Shown here: piece after piece, positions 4,990 through 9,727 of the stretch | How the letters are laid out: each line of letters begins with the position of its first letter | Position numbering within the stretch: the first letter of the stretch is position 1 | NCBI GenBank assembly: GCA_003447535.1 | Contig: DLYY01000137.1 | Span: forward strand, 1-9,727 | Direction: 5' to 3' | Length of the DNA: 9,727 bases | Origin: Bacteroidota bacterium | Lineage (GTDB): Bacteria; Bacteroidota; Bacteroidia; Chitinophagales; UBA8649 | The notes under the pieces: model-generated | The model's database searches: none | What the model was told of the DNA's origin: nothing | The model's input: the letters and a program-made list of their open reading frames with translations, nothing else | Program-made: the position numbers and the translations under genes

Positions 4990-7983
4990 ATGATTTGTTG
5001 CAGACCTAGAATGCCTTTAATGGGCGTATTGTTTTTTTTGTTTTCAGCATGTAATGCTAAGTCAACGTCAGAGTATAAGAGTTCTGATATCCGTTCAGAA
5101 GAATCACAAGCTATTGAAACTACCGAAATCTCTGACTCCTCAGGAATTGCAGAAGACCGGGATATCCTAAACATCAGTCAAAAAGAACTAGAACGTGATG
5201 CATGGGTCGAATCAATGATTTCAGCAATGAATCTTAAACAAAAACTTGGGCAATTTTTTATGGTGGACCTATGGCCTATGCAGGGCGAAGCCTCCACAAC
5301 CAATGCTATTCAAACCATTAAAAAACATCACGTTGGAAGCATTATCATTTTTAAAAGCCACCCGCATCACATGCTTGATGTAATCAATCGAAGTCAAGAG
5401 GCTGCAACCATTCCTTTGTTGGTAGCTATCGATGGAGAATGGGGTGTCGATATGCGGCTTGACAGCGTCATTGAATGGCCCTATCAGCTTGCTTTAGGAA
5501 GTGCTACAGATTTTGACCCTCTGTATCAAATGGGAAAAGCCATCGCAAATGAATGCACACAACTTGGTATCCACATAAATTTTGCACCTGTTGTCGATGT
5601 GAATAGCAATCCGAATAATCCGGTAATTGGATATCGTTCTTTTGGCGAAAACCCCCATCGAGTTGGACAAGCAGGATCTGCTTATATGAGAGGTATGCAA
5701 GATCATGGAATTATGGCTGTAGCGAAACATTTTCCAGGACATGGGGATACAGATTCGGATTCGCATAAAACCCTGCCTTCTGTTTTGCATGATCGAAACC
5801 GTTTGAATGAAATGGAATTACCACCCTTTCAACAATTGATTCACGACGGCGTAGCCGGAATAATGGCGGCCCACTTATTTGTGCCTAATCTAGATAATCG
5901 AAACCAACGTCCTACAAGCCTATCATCCTATGTTTTAAAAACTTTACTTCGGGATTCGTTAGGGTTCAATGGTTTGGTATTCAGTGATGCATTAAATATG
6001 CAAGGAGCTAGTGGATATGGTGGGGCCGCCGAAGTAGCCTATCAAGCCTTTATTGCGGGGAATGACATTCTTGTTATGGCACAGGATATAGAAGGAACTG
6101 TTGCTCGTTTAGAGGAAGGTATTGTCCAAGGTGAAATAACAATGGATGAAATCCATCAACGGTTACGATTAATCCTACAAAAAAAATATGATGCTCAACT
6201 TCATCAGTACCAACCCGCCAATAAAAGGGATATTATTAACGATCTCAATTCCATCGAAAGTAAAAATACAGTGATTGATTTGTACCAGGCCAATATAACT
6301 TGGGTACCTAACGCTGATGAACATAGTTCGAGCCTGCCACTGAGGGATAATCAATTAATTTACACTCTAGCCTTAGGAAGTAGTTCAAAGCAAGCTTGGC
6401 AAGATCGAGTAGGTGATTACATCCCAAGCGAACACCTCACCGCGCAAGCGTTCGAAAAGATATTACCATCTCTAGGAAGCAACGACCACCTTGTTATAGG
6501 TATTCACAATCTTGGGAAAACGCCACCTAAGTTTGGCATGAGAGATTCCGATAGAGTATTGATTAGTAAAGCGAGTAAACACTGTAAGGTTACTATTCTA
6601 TTGTTTGGTCTTCCCTATGCACTAGAAAATATTCCGAACGACGTCAATGTGTTAATGGTCGGTGCTGATCGCCCAGAAGCCCAAATCGCAGCTGTTAACG
6701 CAATACTTGGCAAACATGATGTCAATGGAAGACTAGCCATCTCCACTGGCCAATGGCAAGAAGGTCAAGGAGAGGATTTGATGGGTTCGGGAATTCCACT
6801 AGGCATTCCATTTATAGTAGGATCTGACCCTGTTTCACTTGACCTTTTAAAGGCCTATGAAAACAAAACCGTCAGCACAAGAAGCGCACCTGGTGGAGTG
6901 GTAATGGTAAACCATCATGGAAGAAATATATATTCAAGTGCCTTTGGAAGCCATACCTATGATGAAAAGAGAGCCGTCCTTTTAGGGGATTTGTTTGATC
7001 TCGCCTCCATAACGAAAGTTGCTTCGACAACGCTATGTGTTATGAAGTTAGTTGAGGATGGAAAGATTGATCTCGATAAAACCTTTGCACACTATATGCC
7101 TGAATTCGAAGAATCCCCCTGTGGTGGAGTTCGTCTTAGAGATGCCTTAATGCATCAATCAGGACTTCCTGCGTGGATTCCATTCTATCTAAGCAGCCTA
7201 GATCAGCGCGAAACAGTTTATTCGAGTCATTGGCTAGCAGGAAACAGCCAAAAGGTTGCCGATACCATGTTTATTCGCGATGATGTTAGAGAAGCTATAT
7301 GGGATACCATTGCCATTCAAGAGATAACCCCTGACCCAACCTATAAATACAGCGACCTGGGCTTTCTTTTACTTGGTCGTCTTATCGAGCGAGTTACGGG
7401 CGAACCGTTGGATGCTTATGTCTACAACGAATTTTACTTTCCGATGGGACTGGAGAGCATAATGTTTAATCCATGGCAGTGGATTGATCGTGATCATATA
7501 TTACCAACTGAGGATGACACCTTATTTCGCAAACAACTCCTTGATGGTTATGTTCATGACATGGCAGCTGCTATGTTAGGTGGTGTTGCGGGTCATGCCG
7601 GCCTATTCTCCAATGCAGATGATTTAGCAAGTTTGTTTCAAATGCTACTAAACGGGGGAACTTGGCAAGGTAGAAGGTACTTAGATGAATCTACTATTAA
7701 CGAATTTACTAGATGGCAGCGATATCCTGGGAATAACCGAGGACTAGGTTTTCATAAACCTGATCGCGACGTTGACGGAGGACCCACTTCAAACAATGTT
7801 AGCCTTTCAACATTCGGCCACACAGGATTTACCGGAACCTCAGTTTGGGCTGACCCAGTGGCCAACTTAATCTATATATTCCTGTCCAACAGATGCTATC
7901 CTGACGCCTATAATCCAAACCTTGTCCGGCAAGGTATACGGACCGATCTACAAGCCGAGATTTATGAAACTCTGTTTCGCTAA
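4990..7983 (+). CDS. Lipoprotein fusing GH3 beta-N-acetylglucosaminidase and serine beta-lactamase-like domain
   Basis: This 997-residue protein has three parts. Residues 1-21 are a lipoprotein signal ending LFFLFSAC, with Cys21 as the likely lipid site. A NagZ-like GH3 catalytic domain spans about 75-400 and has KHFPGHGDTDSDSH (246-259), whose Asp257/His259 fit the NagZ acid-base dyad. FSDALNMQGA (331-340) carries the probable nucleophile Asp333. Residues 425-600 look like a GH3 C-terminal domain. Residues 620-990 form a class C beta-lactamase/esterase-like domain with SITK (673-676), YSD (787-789, the YxN position) and HTG (944-946, the KTG position). All catalytic landmarks of both enzymes are present. 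By family knowledge the first domain removes GlcNAc from muropeptides; the second may be a peptidase, esterase or amidase. Such fusions are known in Bacteroidota. The 4990 start is chosen because Arg5 and Arg7 supply the positive signal-peptide end; TAA lies in frame at 4957. Confidence 0.9.
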   Translation: MICCRPRMPLMGVLFFLFSACNAKSTSEYKSSDIRSEESQAIETTEISDSSGIAEDRDILNISQKELERDAWVESMISAMNLKQKLGQFFMVDLWPMQGEASTTNAIQTIKKHHVGSIIIFKSHPHHMLDVINRSQEAATIPLLVAIDGEWGVDMRLDSVIEWPYQLALGSATDFDPLYQMGKAIANECTQLGIHINFAPVVDVNSNPNNPVIGYRSFGENPHRVGQAGSAYMRGMQDHGIMAVAKHFPGHGDTDSDSHKTLPSVLHDRNRLNEMELPPFQQLIHDGVAGIMAAHLFVPNLDNRNQRPTSLSSYVLKTLLRDSLGFNGLVFSDALNMQGASGYGGAAEVAYQAFIAGNDILVMAQDIEGTVARLEEGIVQGEITMDEIHQRLRLILQKKYDAQLHQYQPANKRDIINDLNSIESKNTVIDLYQANITWVPNADEHSSSLPLRDNQLIYTLALGSSSKQAWQDRVGDYIPSEHLTAQAFEKILPSLGSNDHLVIGIHNLGKTPPKFGMRDSDRVLISKASKHCKVTILLFGLPYALENIPNDVNVLMVGADRPEAQIAAVNAILGKHDVNGRLAISTGQWQEGQGEDLMGSGIPLGIPFIVGSDPVSLDLLKAYENKTVSTRSAPGGVVMVNHHGRNIYSSAFGSHTYDEKRAVLLGDLFDLASITKVASTTLCVMKLVEDGKIDLDKTFAHYMPEFEESPCGGVRLRDALMHQSGLPAWIPFYLSSLDQRETVYSSHWLAGNSQKVADTMFIRDDVREAIWDTIAIQEITPDPTYKYSDLGFLLLGRLIERVTGEPLDAYVYNEFYFPMGLESIMFNPWQWIDRDHILPTEDDTLFRKQLLDGYVHDMAAAMLGGVAGHAGLFSNADDLASLFQMLLNGGTWQGRRYLDESTINEFTRWQRYPGNNRGLGFHKPDRDVDGGPTSNNVSLSTFGHTGFTGTSVWADPVANLIYIFLSNRCYPDAYNPNLVRQGIRTDLQAEIYETLFR

Positions 7984-7992
7984 AAACAAACC

Positions 7993-8370
7993 TCAATCGT
8001 TATCCGATATATAATGCTTTGATTTGAAGTACTGAATCACGTAATATTTGAGATAGGTCTCCTGAGTACGCATAGATTCAAAAGAAGGAAGAGGCTTATC
8101 CAATTCGAAATGCGGCCAATCTTGGTTATCCTTTTGCTTTAAAACATAATGTTCTCCTATGCTCAATGAAGTACAGGTTCCCACATGGATTAAATCGACT
8201 ATTTCCTCCTTTGAAGGGCTTTCAGAGGCATGAGACACTTCATTAAGACCAATGAGTAACAGAACAGCCGTTAAATCTGGGCGCTTCCCGTGGTGGTCTT
8301 TTACAAATCGTCGGACAGAAAACCACCCCTGGCGAACTTCGGCTTCAAAGTCCTTAGAATGGGTAACCAA
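7993..8370 (-). CDS. Small conserved Bacteroidota protein of unknown function
   Basis: A 125-residue soluble protein with no signal peptide or membrane segment. It resembles an uncharacterised family I recall from Bacteroidota genomes, marked here by RPDLTAVLLLIGLNEVSH (30-47), KEEIVDLIHVGTC (54-66), and a WPHFELDKPLPS stretch, ending in the helix YLKYYVIQYFKS. No function is known to me. The start is unusual: TTG at 8370-8368 follows the upstream hydrolase's TGA with no gap (TGATTG). That TGA is in frame and no ATG or GTG occurs before the conserved region, so TTG is the only standard choice. Translation is probably coupled to the hydrolase. The gene ends 9 bp from the convergent GH3 fusion gene with no clear terminator hairpin between them. 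Confidence 0.68.
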   Translation of the reverse strand: MVTHSKDFEAEVRQGWFSVRRFVKDHHGKRPDLTAVLLLIGLNEVSHASESPSKEEIVDLIHVGTCTSLSIGEHYVLKQKDNQDWPHFELDKPLPSFESMRTQETYLKYYVIQYFKSKHYISDND

Positions 8371-9219
8371 TCAATTGAGTTTACTCTTCATCCAGTCGAT
8401 AACTGAAGCCAAGACATCTTGAGCCATAGCATCTTGATGGATTTCATGGTAGCCATTTTCAACAGATAAGAAGGTTATGCGATCCGTGTGCGCTTCCGCA
8501 AACTTTTTAGACGCTTCATACGAGGTTAGACGATCTGCATCACCATGATACATAAAGGTTGGCACTTGATAATTGTAACTCTCTGAGAGCATGTCCTGTC
8601 CTGCCTTTAATGCAGGCACCATCATACCTGCAGTCACCACATCATGAATAAGTGGGTCTTGCCTGTATACTTCACAAGCCGAACCTAAGGAAGATATAGC
8701 CTCCGTATCGAGTCCTGACTTCTCAGACCATTTCGGATACATCTTATGCATAAGATTGCCCAGAAACAGCTTCCAGGTAGCAGGTTTAAATCCAAGTTCT
8801 ATCATAGGTGCACTGAGAATATTCCCGAGATAGGATGATGGACTTTGAGGACCATCGGTGTGATGTGTGTACGATAAAAGGACATTGCCCCCATAACTGT
8901 GTCCAAACAAAAAGAAGGGAAGCTCAGGCCAACAGATTTCTTTTCGAGCGATTAGGCTATCGATTACCTCGTAAATGGACTCATAACTTGGACATGAACC
9001 TCGTTTTCCTTCAGACAATCCATGGCCAAAAAGGTCTATAGATAGTACGTTAAATCCTGCATTATTCATCATTTCAACAAAGGTGCCACCATAGCGTCCT
9101 GAATGTTCTCCCATGCCATGTAATAGAATAAGTGCGGCTTTCGCTTGCTCTACTTCCCATACTTGACCGTACAATGTTTGCCCTGCAATGTTCGCAGTAT
9201 ATTCCATGTGGTCTCTCAT
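8371..9219 (-). CDS. Monoacylglycerol-lipase-like alpha/beta hydrolase
   Basis: A 282-residue serine hydrolase of the Hydrolase_4 / S33-like group, close to monoacylglycerol lipases and lysophospholipases. The oxyanion-region motif LLHGMGEHSGRYG spans 32-44 and SIDLFGHGLSEGKRG spans 60-74. The nucleophile elbow is GHSYGG (106-111, Ser108). Asp229 in YHGDADRLTS and His258 in NGYHEIHQD complete the triad. The cap region (about 140-200) is present and the length is normal. There is no signal peptide, so it is cytosolic or membrane-associated. It probably cleaves monoacylglycerols or similar esters, but the substrate cannot be read from the sequence. ATG 9219 and ATG 9207 (MEYTANIAG) are both possible starts; relatives usually have only a few residues before the first strand. 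It is followed without a gap by the small unknown gene, and an 86-bp spacer separates it from the RND gene. Confidence 0.87.
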   Translation of the reverse strand: MRDHMEYTANIAGQTLYGQVWEVEQAKAALILLHGMGEHSGRYGGTFVEMMNNAGFNVLSIDLFGHGLSEGKRGSCPSYESIYEVIDSLIARKEICWPELPFFLFGHSYGGNVLLSYTHHTDGPQSPSSYLGNILSAPMIELGFKPATWKLFLGNLMHKMYPKWSEKSGLDTEAISSLGSACEVYRQDPLIHDVVTAGMMVPALKAGQDMLSESYNYQVPTFMYHGDADRLTSYEASKKFAEAHTDRITFLSVENGYHEIHQDAMAQDVLASVIDWMKSKLN

Positions 9220-9251
9220 AATTCCTGTAATTTTTGTTCTTTTCGGTAATC

Positions 9252-9259
9252 GAAAGATA
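9252..9259 (-). promoter_or_regulatory. Possible -7 element for the hydrolase operon
   Basis: Read on the minus strand the octamer is TATCTTTC, seven of eight positions of TAnnTTTG. It lies about 32 bases before the ATG at 9219. The nearest upstream TTG is only about 15 bases away, shorter than the usual spacing. The position inside the 86-bp gap after the RND gene is reasonable for a hydrolase promoter, but the sequence match is weak. Confidence 0.22.
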
Positions 9260-9287
9260 CAAAAGAGGTCGAGGCAATAAAGGCCCT

Positions 9288-9308
9288 TAACGTAATTATG
9301 ACACGTTA
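9288..9308. repeat. Short inverted repeat at the RND gene stop
   Basis: TAACGT (9288-9293) and ACGTTA (9303-9308) form a perfect 6-bp inverted repeat around a 9-base loop. The right arm contains the RND stop codon. It has no downstream T-run on the minus strand, so it is a weak terminator candidate at best and could be a binding site or chance. Confidence 0.25.
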
Positions 9309-9727
9309 CTTTGTCAAATGTTGCAAACGAGCACCGAGCCTATCGAACAACAAGACCATGGTTGGGACAACAACAAGGGTCAAAAAAGTCGCAAAAACTA
9401 ATCCGTAGATAACCGCTCTCGACATTGGTCCCCAGAAGTCTACATTATCACCTCCGAGATAAATTTGAGGGTTGATGTCACTTAAAAGCGTATAGAAATT
9501 GATGTTAAAGCCAATAGCCAATGGAATTAGCCCGAGTATGGTGGTAATCGCCGTGAGAAGGACCGGCCGAAGCCTTGTTCTTCCTGCTTCAATAATGGCT
9601 TGCTTAATATCTCGGTCACTAAGGCGATCACTCTTTTCTAGAGCTAAAGAGCGTTTCTTTCGATTGCGCAGCAAATTGGTGTAGTCAATCAAAACAATGG
9701 CATTGTTCACAACAATTCCTGCTAAAG
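9306..9727 (-). CDS. RND-family efflux permease, C-terminal part
   Basis: About 140 C-terminal residues of an AcrB/CusA-type resistance-nodulation-division transporter, an inner-membrane proton-driven pump. The frame is open through the window's right edge: 9711-9727 adds LAGIVV before NNAIVLIDYTNLL, so the GTG at 9710 is internal. The end of a transmembrane helix (AGIVVNNAIVLIDY) is followed by a cytoplasmic loop with many Lys/Arg, then the family signature AGRTRLRPVLLTAITTI leading into helix 11 (LGLIPLAIGF), and helix 12 (AVIYGLVFATFLTLVVVP). The stretch between helices 11 and 12 (about 20 residues, LLSDINPQIYLGGDNVDF) is longer than in AcrB. The C-terminal tail is short (LFDRLGARLQHLTK). 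The substrate class cannot be told from this part; an adaptor protein and outer-membrane channel would be expected beyond the window. Confidence 0.9.
   Translation of the reverse strand, partial: LAGIVVNNAIVLIDYTNLLRNRKKRSLALEKSDRLSDRDIKQAIIEAGRTRLRPVLLTAITTILGLIPLAIGFNINFYTLLSDINPQIYLGGDNVDFWGPMSRAVIYGLVFATFLTLVVVPTMVLLFDRLGARLQHLTK

Noticed and set aside
5494..5790. Antisense open frame of 98 codons inside the GH3 domain
   Set aside because: It lies opposite strongly conserved catalytic sequence and has no motif, so it is a shadow.
7984..7992. Bidirectional terminator between the convergent GH3 fusion and small-gene ends
   Set aside because: Only 9 bp separate the stops and I see no stem-loop with a T-run on either side.

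Overview
The window looks like chromosomal DNA from a Bacteroidota bacterium, most likely a Flavobacteriales-type or related free-living lineage. The evidence is a PorZ-like type IX secretion protein with its C-terminal sorting-type domain, a lipoprotein fusing a family 3 glycosidase to a serine beta-lactamase-like domain, a short RlmL-type THUMP methyltransferase, and a degraded copy of a Bacteroidota-style 'NVGIGT-NP-ALL' surface-protein module. Shine-Dalgarno sequences are not evident, as is usual in this phylum. The genus cannot be fixed from these bases.

Layout, left to right. The 3' half of a porZ-like gene (1-1177, +) enters from the left edge. It is followed by a pseudogene (1229-1596, +) carrying one frameshift and one internal stop. 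A zinc-independent MDR oxidoreductase (1616-2623, -) and an RlmL-like 23S rRNA methyltransferase (2644-3789, +) are divergent, with only 20 bp between their start codons. Next is a scar-like accessory stretch (3790-4989): a 235-bp spacer with a possible broken membrane micropeptide, a DUF1919 polysaccharide-associated gene (4025-4618), and a family 2 glycosyltransferase cut off just after its DxD-type motif (4634-4912). A large GH3 + beta-lactamase-like lipoprotein (4990-7983, +) follows. Convergent to it is a minus-strand set: the C-terminus of an RND efflux permease (9306-9727), a monoacylglycerol-lipase-like alpha/beta hydrolase (8371-9219), and a small conserved unknown (7993-8370) that begins with TTG directly after the hydrolase stop codon.

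Functional links are modest. PorZ belongs to the machinery that attaches type IX cargo to surface lipopolysaccharide. The DUF1919 and GT2 genes are probably the remains of a surface-polysaccharide locus. The GH3/beta-lactamase lipoprotein probably works on cell-wall muropeptides in the envelope. The remaining genes are housekeeping or general metabolism. I found no phage, CRISPR, insertion-sequence, tRNA or rRNA gene, and no convincing new defence or biosynthetic system. The most interesting features are the cluster of gene remnants, the intact two-domain wall hydrolase, and the tightly packed divergent and coupled gene starts.
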